Shown here one piece after another: positions 45,123 through 58,077 of a stretch of 64,000 nucleotides of DNA (positions are counted from its first letter, which is position 1; each line of letters begins with the position of its first letter). Both the position numbers and the translations under genes were made by a program. The stretch spans positions 228,523,591 to 228,587,590 of the forward strand of contig OY728143.1 of assembly GCA_963277665.1 (NCBI GenBank), given 5' to 3'. The DNA is from Viscum album. Lineage: Eukaryota > Streptophyta > Magnoliopsida > Santalales > Viscaceae. The notes beneath the pieces are model-generated. The model did no database searches and was not told where the DNA came from. It worked only from the letters and a program-made list of their open reading frames with translations.

Positions 45123-48100
45123 TGTCATGACCCTTCCTCGGGGCCCGTGCCGTGACTACCCCAAGACCGCCTTCCATAGGCCAGGGGCTGGCGACTAGCA
45201 CCAAAGGCGTAAAATCCCGATAACTGGGAAGGCATTGCCTTTATAAATGAAATCAAGCACCACAGAGTACAAGCGGAAGAAAAACAATAAGTACAAAAGA
45301 AATGCTGAAAAGTAAATGGGCCAGAATACAAACCCAAAAGAATGTACGAATACAACTGAACAAGGTACAACAGCAAAAAGACAAACAACTGGAAGTAGGA
45401 AGCAGCTCCTGTGTCGTCCTCCTCGGATCCTACCTGAAGGGTAGGTACAGATAGCACAGCTTCTGGTCGTCCACCATGGATCCTACCTGAAGGGTAGGTA
45501 CATATAGCCTCCTCCACGCTCTCGTCTGTCAACCTCCTCTGTGAGTCGTCACATCATGTAGTCCACCTCCGGGTATTGACTCGTCGTGTAGTCCACCTTC
45601 GGGTACTGACTCGTCGTGTAGTACACCTCCGTGTACTGTCCAGTCCTCGAACACTCGGCCTCCGTTAGCACTTCCCGTCGTCTGCAACCAACACAACGAG
45701 GTGCGGACATAGCCCGTGCAGGGGTGAGTATAACGATACTAAGTAGGGACCCCGAGACCCTCAAGGTCTCACTAAACCAACATGTATAACCACAAGAAGA
45801 TCTCAACAGATATCCTCTACTTAGATATATGCCCATACATATACCTATGTTATCAAGTAATCCATCTCAATAATGAGGAAACACAAGGATTGTGAAATCA
45901 ACAGATAACCACTACCCAGGTATATGCCCATACATATACCTAAGTTATCAAGTGACCCATCTCAATCATGAGGTAAACACAAAGGTCAAAAATCTCAGAT
46001 CAAACCAGGATTTTCATTATCGAAACCGTAATTGCTGAAGAGCTCCGTCTCTGGAGTGTATAGTGGTCATGTCACGACTCCGAGGTACTGCCCACTAACC
46101 TAAGACTGCTATGTTACTCCTCCTGTCGAGTACCACAGGCCTGCCACCTCAAACAGTAGTGCATCCCGCCGGGGTCTGCCACTCACACAGTAGTGCTCCC
46201 CCCTCATAGCCTACAGAGGTACTGCTCCTGTCAAGTACCGCGGGTCTGCCACCTCACATAGTAGTGCTCCCCACTGGGCTACGTAAGTCACTCCGAATCG
46301 AATCAGACAAGCAGTCTTCATGTCGCTGCCCGGCTACACCGTCTCCGTACTCTGTATGCTCGTCTCCGGGAGGGTCCGCTCCATGAGCTACAAGTCGATA
46401 ATCCAAGTATCTCAATGTCCCACGAAGAAGTATCTCAAAGTACCCCCTCTTCATAGGGGTCTCAACGCAAAAGACAGCGCGTCAATCGGACGCCCGTTCT
46501 GTGAGTTGCTAGCCTTTTCGTCCTAGGGGCCCGGTTGGTTTCGTGTGAGAACCAATCCGGCCATATCTTAACTGTACCCCAATCTCTCATAGGGTATACT
46601 GATAGGGACCGTTTCTCAACGAGATCACCAACGCCGCTGACGGTTCGTCAAACGGACGTTCTGTCAGAAAGGTATCAGCTTTTCTGTTCCAGGGGCCTGG
46701 TTGGATTTCGGTGCGATCCAACCCGACCACTATCCAACTGTATCCAAAACTCGGGCAGAGGATGCCAAAAGTTCCCTCTCAAGAAGAGGAAAACAACGAG
46801 ACAGATGGTGCGTCAATCAGATGCCCGGTCTGTGAGTTATTGGCTTTTTCGTTCCAAGGGCCCGGTTGGTTTCGTGAGCGAACCAACCCGACCGCACTCC
46901 GACGTCATCCACACCTCGAGCGGAGTAAGCCAAAAGATCCGTTTCACTTATAGGAAATCAACAAAGTCAATGGAACGTCATTCGGACGTCCGGAACTCAA
47001 GTTACGAGCGTTTCCGCTCCGAGGGCCCGGTTGGTTTCGTGTACGAACCAACCCTGCCGAACCCAAATTTCTACGAAACCTTGAGTGCGATAAACCGAAA
47101 CGACCTTCTCGATCCAAGGATCTCATCGCCGCTGACGGCGAGTCGGTTGGAGGCCCGTAGCTCATGTTACGGGCATTTGACCGAAAGTGGCCCGAAAACG
47201 GGGGTTTGGGCCCGGGCCGACCCGGCCCGACCCCCCCTGGGTCGGCCCAAACCGGGTCGACCCAAGCCGGGTCCGACCCGGCTGGGCCCGGCCCGGCCCG
47301 TACCGGTCCGGTGCGGTCCGGTTCCGTCCGGCCCGGCTAGCCGGCCGCGGCTCGGCCAGCGTGGCAGAGCCGACACGCGGGCGGGGCGCGCGGGTCCCCT
47401 ACCCTCCGCCGTTGATTGAGGTCGGCGGTTCGCCAGCCGCCCCTTTTTCCGGCGGTGGTCCGCCGCCGCCGGTCACCGGCGTGGCACGCCGCCGCCGCCT
47501 TCCGCGGACCACCGGATGCGCTCCGGTGGTCCGTTCTTCTTGTCGTCTTCGTCTATGGTCCCCCTGGGACTCCATCTTCACTGCGAAGGGATTCAAACGC
47601 CCAAACGACTTGCTTCGTCGTCGCCCGTCAATCCACACATCAATAAACAATCTGCGGAGGGTTGTCGGGCTGTGTTCGTTTGGCCCGCACCCTCCGTGTT
47701 AGATTATAACAACGGGAGAAGTTTATTCAATACATGAATACATAACCAAAGACAATTTTAATAAATTAAATTTTTTCTTATTATCTATGTTCTTCACTTT
47801 GAACGGAAACATTCACGGAGTATAGAACATTCAAATAAAACCCCTACCTTGGGTATAAGCCGATCGGAAGGAGGCGTCGTCGTTCGAGGTTCATCGCGGT
47901 ATGGCGTCCCGAGGATGATGACGTCGAAGGGGTAATTCAGCGTTCGTCCGACTCGAGGGAAGGCGAAGTCGTCGTCGCTTGCTACCCGATTCCGCTTCCG
48001 AGCTTGTTTGTCGAACTCCGAGGTCCAAGAATAAAAAGATTTAATTAATAAAAATTAAATCCGTGCGTTGATAAAAACCACAAGGGAGTTCTAAATGGAA

Positions 48101-49043
48101 CCCGAAATCTCTTACCTCCAAGAGATGATTGAAGGTTTCGTTGCGGAGGAAGGAACGTCGCAGAAGAGGAAACGTCGGCGTCGCGGCACACGCCGTCGCG
48201 TCGTCAATTTCCGCGGATTCGGCGTTATTCGTCGGAGGCCAGCGTTCTTCGCGTTCTTCTCATTCTTTGCGAAGGATGATGAAGAATTCTCAGAGGTTCT
48301 TCAAGGTTTAACAAAACATTACAAAAAAAGGAGGATGTGTTGGCCTTATTTTATTATTACGCCAACGGATTTCAAACCGGTTAAGAAACGAATAAAGAGA
48401 TAAGTAACGACCCATAAATTCGTAGAATTAATTCAACGAAATAAACCGCCCAATTAATTCAACGAAGAAACCCGCCCAATTAATTGGTGCGTTAAGAAAA
48501 TAAGAAAACGCGTCAGTTGACTTTCATAATGACGGGTTTTCGAGGGTGCGTTACTTAGCGGAAAAGAAACGGTGGGGCTCGTGCGGGTCCCACCTCAAAA
48601 ATATCCTACCAATAGGGTAGGATATTTTTTGATAGCACCTTATCCGCGACAACTCAGCTTAATTTAATTTAAGTGGCTTCAAGTGGCTTCCAAGCGGCTT
48701 AAGTGAAATAAAATAAAGTTTGTCGCACAATTTATTTTATTTCTTAAGTTTAAGCCCAAAAATTAAAAAACACACCCGAGAAAACGCAACTCCGGAAGAG
48801 GAGTTTCTAAGCAATTACCGGCGATGCGATTCCATCGGTGCCCTCAGAATTCGATTCCGAGCATCAGTTCAAAAGTTAGAAAAACTTTCTCGCCCGTTCA
48901 CTGAACGTAATTGAGCCAAACTTCGGAAATTGATTCCGGGCACACCGGGCCTCAGAATCAGGTGCCGTCAGAAACTGCGTTCTTCTAAAATTTCAAAGAA
49001 AATTAAGAAAAAAAAATTGCCTTGTAATTTACAGGTCTTTACA
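45123..49043 (-). repeat. 5' LTR of element F
   Basis: Read on the minus strand it starts TGTAAAGACCTGTA at 49043 and ends CATGACA at 45123. It shares U3 dyads, the 165-bp unit (five copies, 46481-47306), GC-rich CpG-dense stretch (47190-47560) and 14-bp-type stem-loops with element E, but has diverged in sequence and lacks the 9-bp and 34-bp repeats. The open frame at 46535-47419 reads through the tandem units antisense to the element and is not a gene. Confidence 0.88.
46481..47306 (-). repeat. 165-bp tandem unit, five copies, element F 5' LTR
   Basis: The marker word GTCAATCGGA or its variants occurs at 46481, 46647, 46812, 46977 and 47142, spacing 166, 165, 165 and 165. Four units carry a dyad of the form GGTTGGTTTCG...CGAACCAACC (46527-46560, 46692-46726, 46858-46890, 47022-47052). 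In the second unit both arms change together (GGTTGGAT with ATCCAACC). Confidence 0.85.
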
Positions 49044-49700
49044 TGAAATTTTCCCAATTGTCTATCCCATTATCCATATTAACACGTAATGGGGTTTAAT
49101 TTCTTTGGAAAATAGAGTGTGAAGAATGTTTTGAATAACTGATGGGAAGATTACTCAATGCTCTTATCTTGACACTACCATCAGGGAATGATGTGTTTGT
49201 TATTTATATTAACGCCTAAAAGAAAGTAATTGGTTGTGTCCTTATGAAGAATGATAGAGTTATTTCTTATGCATCATGACAGCTAAAAATTCATGAGAAA
49301 AACATTCCTAATCATGATATTGAGTTAGCAGCTATAATCATTGATCTAAATATATGGAGACACAATATATATGGTTAAAATTATTATATTTATATAGATT
49401 AAAAGAGTTTGATGTATATTTTCTCACAAAAAGAAATTAACATGAGGCAAAGGTGATGGCTTGAACTACTCATGGACTAAGAAAGAACTATACACTACCA
49501 CCTGAGGAAGGAAAATAATTTGGAAGATGCTTTGAGTAGAATGGATCATGGAGTATTGAACAAGATGAGAGTTGAAACGAATACTATTTTCTTGGATCTA
49601 GTAAAGATGGATATGGGAATAACCATGTAAGGTGAAATATCAATATTTTTTCAAATGGTTGGATAACCATATTTATTAGAAAGGATAAAGAGATCTTAGA
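49044..49700 (+). pseudogene. Reverse transcriptase end and RNase H remnant of element II
   Basis: Continues the polyprotein after element F. RNase H words are GCVLMKNDRVISYAS near 49228-49272, HDIELAAII near 49314-49340, MYIFSQKEINMRQR near 49412-49455 and DALSRMDHG near 49525-49550. The active-site Asp region near 49205 reads INA rather than SDA. Stops are frequent. Confidence 0.78.
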
Positions 49701-49735
49701 CTGATGGTGGGGAGTTTTAAAATAATATTAAAGCA

Positions 49736-51120
49736 GTGAATTTTTATAGATTGAGTGACTTTAGATATGAAGAAAGAATTTTGAAAATTGGGAAGAGACT
49801 TTGTGTTCGCAATATAACTGACCTAAAAATTGAATTGAGGGATGATGCTCTTAACTCCAATTTCATTATACACCATGGGAGCACCAATATGTTTAGAGAT
49901 TTGAAGGAAAATTTTTTGTGGGACAAAATGAAGAGGGACACTACGGATTTTGAGTCAAGATGTAAGGATTGTAAACAAGTGAAATCGGGAAGGCAACTGC
50001 CTGGAAGAGTCAAGAAAACTCTTCCCATAGATCAGTGGAAAGGGGATAATATAACGATGGACATTGTCATTTGGATACCAAAGACTCCTATATGTAATGA
50101 TTCCATTGGGGTCATTGTTGAGCATCTTACCATGTAAGAACATTTTCTTTCTATAAGGGAAGATTTACCACATGAACATATAGAAAGACTATATATAAAT
50201 GATGTGGTAAGACTTCATGGAGTGACCCTATCCAGAGTTTCTGACCATGATCCCTGTTGTACATCAAGATTCTCAAAAAGTCTTTACAAGGTTCGGGATA
50301 CTGAACGTCGTCTGAGCACCGCCTACCACCCTCAAACTAATGGACAATCAGAAAGGACTATTATAACCATTGAAGACTTTTTGAGATCTTTCTCACATGA
50401 CATTCAAGGTATGTATGATCAATATTTACATATAGTAGTATTTTTCAATGACAATAACTTCCAATTAAGTATTTAGATTGCTCCATATGAAGCGTTATAC
50501 TGAAAGAGATGTCACAAAACAAATTTTTGGGATTATGTTGGTGAAAGAAAACGTGTAGGCCCAGAACTTGATGAGGAAACAATGTAAAAGGTGAAGGTTA
50601 TCTATACCCTAATCAGAACAACCCAAATTAGGTGAAAGAGCCATGCTGATAACTGATGGAAATACTTGAAATTTCAAGTAAGAGACAATGTTTTCATGAA
50701 GGTATCTCCATCGAAGGGTGTCATGAATTTCGGTATGAAAGGTAAATTGAGTCCTATGTATATCGGACCTTTCAAATTTCTAGATCGAATTGGGGTTGTA
50801 GCTTACCATTTATTAATTCCGCTAAGTCTCACCAAGGTTCACGAAGTGTTCCACGTATCATTGTTGAGAAAATACATCCAGGACCCAATGCATGTACACA
50901 CCTATGAGGAAATTGAATTGGAACCTGATCTGTCTTAGTTTCAAGAGCTTATTAAAACTATTAATACCATAGAACTACTGTTGTGAAACCGGATGACTCA
51001 TCTGGCAAAAGATCGATGGAGAAATCATAAGATGGAAGAGGCAACTTGGGATCCTCAGGAACGTATGATGAAGAACCACCCAAATCTTTTTATGCAGTTA
51101 TATTCTAGAAATTTCGAGGA
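49736..51120 (+). pseudogene. Integrase and chromodomain remnant of element II
   Basis: N-terminal zinc finger with His and Cys residues kept (IHHGSTNM near 49865, C..C near 49960-49972), MDIVIW near 50058 (first Asp), SDHDPCC near 50240 (second Asp), TNGQSERT near 50336 (Glu), then a GPF segment (YIGPFKFLDRIG near 50758-50795), VFHVSLLRKYIQDP near 50847-50886 and a chromodomain ending MEEATWDPQER...NHPNLF near 51030-51090. Frameshifts and stops at about 50135, 50475 and 50936 disable it. Confidence 0.85.
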
Positions 51121-52688
51121 ACAAATTATTTTAAATAGAGAATAATGTAACCTCCCAAGCTTCAATGTAATATTTCCCATTGAATAATGCAATTGTTTTT
51201 TTTGTATGCAACTTTGAGATTCTAACACACTATCACCAATCAAACTAGCCATTATGAACAGTAATTCCAACTTTTTGAATATTTATAAATTTTATTTTTC
51301 AAAATGAACTTCATTTTTAAATTTGAAATATTTAAATTTTCTTAAGATGAATTTTTTGTACATTTCTGAAGACATTCTATTTTTGATGAATAGTGAAAAA
51401 CCCTGTGTTATTTGTTAAAACCAAATTTTTTATTCAAATAGGTTTTTATTTTATTTATATTTATTTTGGGTCAAAATAGACACATAGTTCCTATATCAGT
51501 TCAATTTAATTCATTGGAGTCATATTATAATAAGTTTGGATATGTAAAAATGATTATTTAATTTTTTATCGTCTTTTACCAATCTCCTAGTAGCATTTGC
51601 ATATTTGTATAAAATATAATTTTACCGCTTCTGTGAGAAGATTTTTGAAAATCCGAGAGACACGGTTGATATCAGTATGTAAAATGTTATTCAATAAGAA
51701 GGAAATAATTTTTGGTGAATAGTAATTTTTTACTATTATTTACCACGATTAAAATTAAATAGGCTAATTCAGGGTAAAAATGATATCATAGTTATCCTAA
51801 AACGTGACCTAATTCTCTTCGATAAGTGTTATTTGACCAAAAAACCCTTGGAATAACATCTGACCCCCTTTGGACCACTTGGATTACATTAGCACATTTA
51901 TTATTATTTTATTTAAAGAATATTTAAAAGAGTTAAATTATAAGTTTAATAACAAAACCTTTTTTAATATTGGGTTATATAGAAGATAAATTCAACTATA
52001 AATATTAATTATCAATCTTAAATTACTTACTACATAATTCTATTTCATTTATAATATTTAGACATTAAATTATTTAATTTATATGTGACACAATGATGAT
52101 GCAGAAATTACCTTATTAATTAAAGATGAAAATAATTGATATTATAGAAATCCAAATAATTTTAATTTGAGAATTTTGATAAATCCACTAATTTTATATG
52201 TTAATATGACATGTTATGGTTGAATAAATAATTTCTTTGAAGTAATCATGCTATAATGATTTTCAGAAAAACCAAATACTTAACTGTATAAAAATTGACA
52301 TAATTGAGTTTTTAAATCAAATATTATTTTATGAAATGATATAATATTCCTAATAACTTATAGTTATGCCAAAGGACTTAGATAAGGTTATATATATTAA
52401 TAATGAACTACTTGGGGTTTTATTTTCTTATTATAGTATGTTTATTAACCATAAAATATAAAAATACAAAGAGACATGGTAAATGGAAAACTATTTAACT
52501 AATAGTAAAATATAAAATATTAGTTTAATATAGTGACCTAAACCTATCTAAAACATATTGGATGAGATTTTATCTACCCATATTCATATTAGCCTCTAAA
52601 TAACTAATTTTTAAGCCATTTGAAATCGACAATGATTTTATTAGAAAATAATATTTCAAACTATTCCTAAAGTGACCCTCATCTCTCT

Positions 52689-52696
52689 TATAAAAG
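52689..52696 (+). promoter_or_regulatory. TATA box, right LTR
   Basis: TATAAAAG in CTCTCTTATAAAAGGGTACATCC, equivalent to 21753 in the shared LTR. Confidence 0.65.
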
Positions 52697-53019
52697 GGTA
52701 CATCCCTTTCACTTAATTTTACACCTACAAAGTCATTTGGCTCATCCAACCATTACCAAAATATCCTCCCAAATTTCCTCCCATCATCCTAACGGCCTTG
52801 CTTTGGTCAGATAACCATCCTAACGAGTCCTTTTGATCAAATGAAAGGGAATAATTCAAAGAAGAAGTAAATATTTCATCACCCCTTTCAAGTTATTTTC
52901 TTCTTCCACTTCCACTTTATTTGTGATTTACATTATAAAATAATAGCTCCAGTGTCTTCTATATACAATGATGTAATTATAAATATGGTAAAACCATATT
53001 CGTTATTCTATGCATCCTA

Positions 53020-53278
53020 TAAATGACAAAGTCACCATACGTGTGTACGTACTGCTTACTGTCTCCACGTCATGGTGTAGTTTGTTATTCAAACACTTCA
53101 TTATTTTTTCAGGGTATAATAATGAATATGATTTATTTAAATAATAAATATAAAATGTTAATTATTTTTTATATATTATATACCATTGAATTACAAATGA
53201 TTCCTCCATCAATATAATGATATTGTCCGTCGTGCATACGTAAGGATTTCCATCTCCACGAACATGACGAGATTCATT
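53020..53278 (+). other. Two hairpins with the conserved core, right LTR
   Basis: Cores 53044-53065 (TGTACGTACTG then CTTACTGTCTC) and 53235-53256 (CATACGTAAGG then ATTTCCATCTC). Flanking arms such as GTCACCATACGTG and CACGTCATGGTG still pair. These are the most diverged copies of the motif, yet the layout is unchanged. Confidence 0.62.
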
Positions 53279-54943
53279 CCCCATCATAATCATTAGATAT
53301 AATTTTCATTTTATCTTTAAAAATAATGTTTTTGAACATAATTTCATTCTGTATATGAATAAAATTCATCATATCCCTAAAAAATACGGCATACGTAACC
53401 ATTAATATAAAAGAAAACTATCAGTTAACACCCGAAACGATGATACTATTGAAATATTATTAACAATGAAATATTAATAGGTCATATATGATATAAAATA
53501 TATGTATATGGTTCTTATATAATTTAATAACAATTATTTAACTATTATAAAGGTGGTTGTAGTACCCTCAACCAAATAAAAGTACAATGTAAGGGTTAAA
53601 TCAAAAATCTCTTTACTTATCCGAGGTTATTAATACGTAAGTATCTATAGGGACCTCTTTATCATCCACTTCCGTGTTTTCTTAAAAATGTAATTCAAAA
53701 CATTCTTACTATTTACTATATTATGGGTTAATGTCATTTATAACCTTATTTTAACATATATGGATGGAATGGAATATTTTCGCCGTTTTCAAAATAAGGG
53801 ACTTTATGACCTTTTCATCAAAATTAAGGTAAGAATGTCTTTTTTTAACTTATACAGAGGGTGCAACTATTTTCCTCCATTATAAAATCGTCGAAGCTTC
53901 CCATAAAAGCATATAATAATATTTTCAAAATATTTGTTTTCATTTATAATTATATGAATATTAAATGAATTCAAAATAGAAAGAGATATTTCTCTAAAAA
54001 AGATTTGATTTCATCTATGCCAACATCATTTGATGGATTTTAAGCTTCTTTTATGTTGATTTATTATGATACAAAACATCTATATTGTTTTGATGGTTTT
54101 TTGATACATTTGACTATGCATGTGTTATTTTTACCATTCATGGTGTATGGATAATATATTTACATTTCATATGCTATTTTTAATACGAATGATTATGTTA
54201 TGTTTAAACCATTTCATATGAGGAATGAATTGAACTTAGTAAGTGAAGGGTGTAGCCAGCTATAGCTCCTCGATCCATTGGTAGGTCTTATGAGACAAAA
54301 TAGTGTCTAGGCACAAAGCCCTGACAAATTCTTATTTGTAGTCTTGGAAGACGACCTTCACTATGTGGGTATGAAGTTTGGTATATTTCATTCCTTCATT
54401 ATTAAAGTTGCTATTGATTTTTCATGTGACTATTTGACTATAATAATATCCATGTGAATAATTAAATGACATTAGTTGATTTTATATTTTCTATATTATG
54501 CTAAAGATTATGTTTCAAAGTTTTTTTTTGTCATATACATTTCCTTAAATGTTTATTCTTATTTATAAATGATTCTGATATTTTTTTATCCTTACTGAGG
54601 ATCTAAGCTCACCACTTTCTATGTCCTATTTTTTCACAACGTGAAGAAGTATTTTATAGTTGACTTATAAGGATAGGCTAAGGATATATGTTTTTTCAAA
54701 AGGGTACCAAATGTTGTCGAAATTTGTATTTCATTACGTAATTTAAAACTTATGAATGTATATATTACTTCCAAGGATACTAAACTGATCGTTCATTCGG
54801 GACATGATTCCTTGTATCATGCCAATGTTATGTAATAATGCATCGACTATGGGTAACTGGGGAAGGGGAGTTACATTCAGGGATGGGATCATAGGACAGA
54901 TGGTGTGATATTCATTTGTTGGATTCCTCATATCAGTTTGTGG

Positions 54944-55330
54944 ATCAAGGTAAATGTTGATGGCTCTTCTATTGGATCTCCATGTCTCTCCATCTATAGA
55001 GGGGTCTTTCTCAATCAGTATGGATTTTAAATGATTTTTTACTAATTATATTAGAATTGTGACCTCATATGAGGCTGAATTTGGGAGATAATATTTTTCT
55101 TTAATCATGTTGTTCATCATATTTGCAGTCATTTATCAATTTAATAGGATTATTTGTTGGTTGATAATGTAGACAGGTTTTTTACGTTAGAGGTACCATT
55201 GAGGATTCTATCTAATTTTATTGAGTGAATTCATATTTTTCAAAAACTCAGATAAATGGTTTTTAATGCATACAAGGAAACTAATTATGTTACATAAATT
55301 TTTTTAAAGACGCTGATTGGGGAGACATGC
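54944..55330 (+). pseudogene. Plant LINE-type RNase H domain remnant
   Basis: Translation near 54944-55030 reads WIKVNVDGSSIGSPCLS, then YRGVF-NQYGF, the start of the RNase H domain found at the C-terminus of plant L1-type elements (consensus begins with W-K-N-DG). After frameshifts, SYEAEFG near 55064-55085 and a VPLRILSNFIE segment near 55195-55227 match later parts of that domain. The rest of the LINE is not visible: it is cut on the left by the right LTR of element II. It may continue to about 55530 without clear motifs. Confidence 0.6.
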
Positions 55331-58063
55331 TCTTTGTGGTCATTTAATGCTCTTGGGTATTTTACATCAATTCATGAATTTGAAATGAAGGGTGAAACAC
55401 ACTATCATATTTTATTAGAAGGGAACATATGTTTTAAAACCAATCCACACCACATTATGAATATGTTTTTCATTTATACAATAGTAAAACAAGGAGGAAC
55501 ATTTTGTTCAACATCATTCATTTTCATCTAGTTTTTTCTATCATGCACTACTACAGTTGAATCGTGGGAAATCACAAGGATTACTATCCTTGGGGAAATA
55601 TTCATTTAATGTATTTTTTTCCTGATGTTCAAGGAATATTTCATCACTCATTTATCACTCCTACATGAATGTGGGTGGTGGGGTGTCTGCGACTCAACAA
55701 TTAGACCCAACAATATTCATGGTGTTCAGTATGATGAAGATATTTAAGGTGTTACAAACTATCATATCTGTTAAATTTGGTACCTTCTTTTAACAAGGTA
55801 TCACGGGATGTATTTTTCAAATTCTATATTCTATCTCCTAGAATGCATGGAGGGACATATTATTCAACATCTAGTCCTCACCCGTAGACCATGAATTCAT
55901 GGAATTTGAGTAGGGACATACTTCTCAAGAACATGTCCTCACCCCTTGATGGCACATAGAATGTGAGGATTGTCCTAATATTAGATAACCAGGACCACAC
56001 TATTTATATAGTGAGAATATGTGCGAATATACTAGGTTCATGTTGAGTAAAAATAGGGTGTTAATATTCTAAGTATTACCTTTGTGGCTTCATCCTCGAT
56101 CACTATCTACAACTGGAGTGTAAGGAATTTTATTTTGCCTTTTATATTGGCACTCCATTCATAGATTAGGAGGTTTTTAATACATATAATGTGGATGAAA
56201 GTGTAAACTTATTTTTTATAAATATAATATTCATCTAGAACCACAATTCCTTTCCCATTTTTGTAAAATCCCTTACATCTCATTAATTATTTGTTTACAT
56301 TTTATTTAATACAATTTAGGAATGGGTCCTCCGGGGTCCTAATCCCATTCTGTAATGATGATCCAATTTCACGTACATCATCGGTACTTATATTTTAAAA
56401 TGATTTTAATATATTTATGAATAAAAAATAATAAATTGATAATTTTTTTAATATTATTTAATGAAAAAATAGGCATGATATTTAAGAAAATAAAATTCCA
56501 CTATAATTGTTTTAGATTAGTTTCCAAAAAGGCGTCTTTATAAGAAAAACAATCAATGTTTCTATCTATTTTATTTTAACAATGAAATTATTAAAATTAT
56601 CCAATTTTAAATTAAATTAATATCTATCTTGAGTATTCTAGAACCTGAAGACCCATTGGAAAATTAAAATTTACTGTTATTGTTACAGTAATTCAGATAT
56701 TTGGAAATGTGTACTGAACAACTATGTCTAATCCACACTTGAAAAATTTAATAATTTATTTATATATAATAATAAATATATTTTTATTGTAAAAACTAAT
56801 ATTAATATAGTTCAACATTATATATTTAATAAATGAAATATGATTATTTTGGTTGTTAGAGGATAATCGAAAACGTGTTGGGACACATGGTATTGGGTTC
56901 TCTTCTACGTTCCCAATTAGATTTCAACTCAAAATTATTGAATATATATTACTTTTTCATATTTTTGTTTCCATTATTACTTTCCCTAAGGTACCTTATC
57001 TATTTTAATTTGATTCCATATTTCATTAGTAATGATTCCATGCCACTTTCTCTTCATTTTATTTATGTTCATTATTACTCTATATCAAATTCTCCACCTA
57101 TTTATCCCATTATCATGTGTTTCATGTGAATTCATTATATTAACTTCTTTTAATTTTATATGAATATGCATATATTTTTAGTTGCCTCATTTTTTTTACC
57201 CCAGGCCTTATTTAATCTATAAGTGGAATATTTAATTTTTAATATTTCTAACCCTCAATTATTTTTTTATCATTTCTTCCACATTTAATTTTAATCTTAT
57301 GGCCTACAATAATTCATTTTTTATTGATTTTAACATTTTGATATCTCATATGATATATTGATTTCTTATTTTAGGAATAAACATGAATCATTATTAATTT
57401 ATTTTTTGTTATATTATTATGTTCCCAATTCATATCTCGTGAGTTAATATTATATTTAATATTTTTTGTTTTAAGGGTGGAACATTTACATATTACAAAT
57501 TCTGAGTTGGGGAGTATTCAATTAATTCTTATCCCCCAATTGATTGGTTAGTTATTATATTTCATGGGATACTATATATAGTGCATGTGTTTTGAGCCTA
57601 CTACATTTGGTTATATTAATTTAGGAGAGATCCCTAACTTATGATTGTTACTACATGTATTTTTCTAATTCTATATATTTATGCCTCTCATGATTAACAT
57701 AATCCAATGTTTTCATATTTTCTACATTTCTATATGATTATTTATAATCAATCTATTTTATGATATTTTTTAAGATTATTATTCATTATGATATGAAAAT
57801 TTGTTTTATCTTGATTTATGCCATTACTTTAATTTTTATATCTCGATTTTTTTTTTATTTTCCTGTATTATATCCCTTGACATGAATTATGTGCAACGAT
57901 ATATGTTAGTATATAAATAAGGGGAAAAACACAGATTATATAATTTATTTAAAAATGTATAATTATGAATGTAATCACTCAAGGATAATGATCCTCTAGA
58001 TTATTGGTGTGTTTTATTATAATTATGTTGAAATATTAAGTTTATGATATATGGGTCATTATA
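55331..58063 (+). other. AT-rich region, probably containing the decayed 5' LTR of element III
   Basis: No gene or clear domain. An imperfect direct repeat (GGGACATA-TT-TCAA, then GTCCTCACCC) occurs at about 55852-55882 and 55914-55946. The right end (GGGTCATTATA|GT then a primer-like site) resembles an LTR end, but I could not align this region with the LTR starting at 62784, partly because only 1.2 kb of that LTR is in the window. Confidence 0.4.
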
Positions 58064-58065
58064 GT

Positions 58066-58077
58066 TGGTATCCAATC
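58066..58077 (+). other. Probable primer binding site of element III
   Basis: TGGTATCCAATC two bases after an LTR-end-like GTCATTATA; compare TCTCTACA-GT-TGGTATCAGAGG in element B. Seven leading bases match initiator Met tRNA; the rest is decayed. Confidence 0.5.

Larger units (their letters stand above)
38759..49043 (-). mobile_element. Element F: deletion derivative of an E-related chromovirus
   Basis: Minus-strand element of 10.3 kb with LTRs at 45123-49043 (5') and 38759-42649 (3') and a 2.47-kb internal region. The primer site, polypurine tract and gag are related to element E, but most of pol is gone: protease end joins directly to the integrase C-terminus. Flanks AGAAA (38754-38758) and TGAAA (49044-49048) are a one-mismatch target duplication; the first base pair of the 3' LTR end is mutated (TTTCAC for TGTCAC). 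It sits in reverse transcriptase of element II. Confidence 0.9.
35850..51145 (+). mobile_element. Element II: degenerate Ty3/gypsy internal region, split by element F
   Basis: Second copy of the element I family. Own sequence is 35850-38758 and 49044-51145, about 5.0 kb, running primer site, gag, protease, reverse transcriptase, RNase H, integrase, chromodomain. It is preceded by the shared LTR and followed by the right LTR (51146-54875). Many stops and frameshifts. From the point matching window base 1, its remaining length equals that of element I within a few bases, so the two copies are colinear. Confidence 0.9.
51146..54875 (+). repeat. Right LTR of element II (3730 bp)
   Basis: Starts TGTAACCTCCCAAGC after a weak purine tract (AATAGAGAATAA) and ends GGGGAGTTACA. 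It aligns over its whole length with the shared LTR. TATA box 52689-52696, hairpin cores 53044 and 53235, possible 36-nt exon 53553-53588. Flanking bases on the right are TTCAG, the predicted target duplication. Confidence 0.9.

Noticed and set aside
46535..47419. 294-codon open frame in F LTR, and 40838-41326
   Set aside because: Runs through 165-bp tandem units (165 is divisible by three, so the frame persists) antisense to the element; not conserved in the other LTR.
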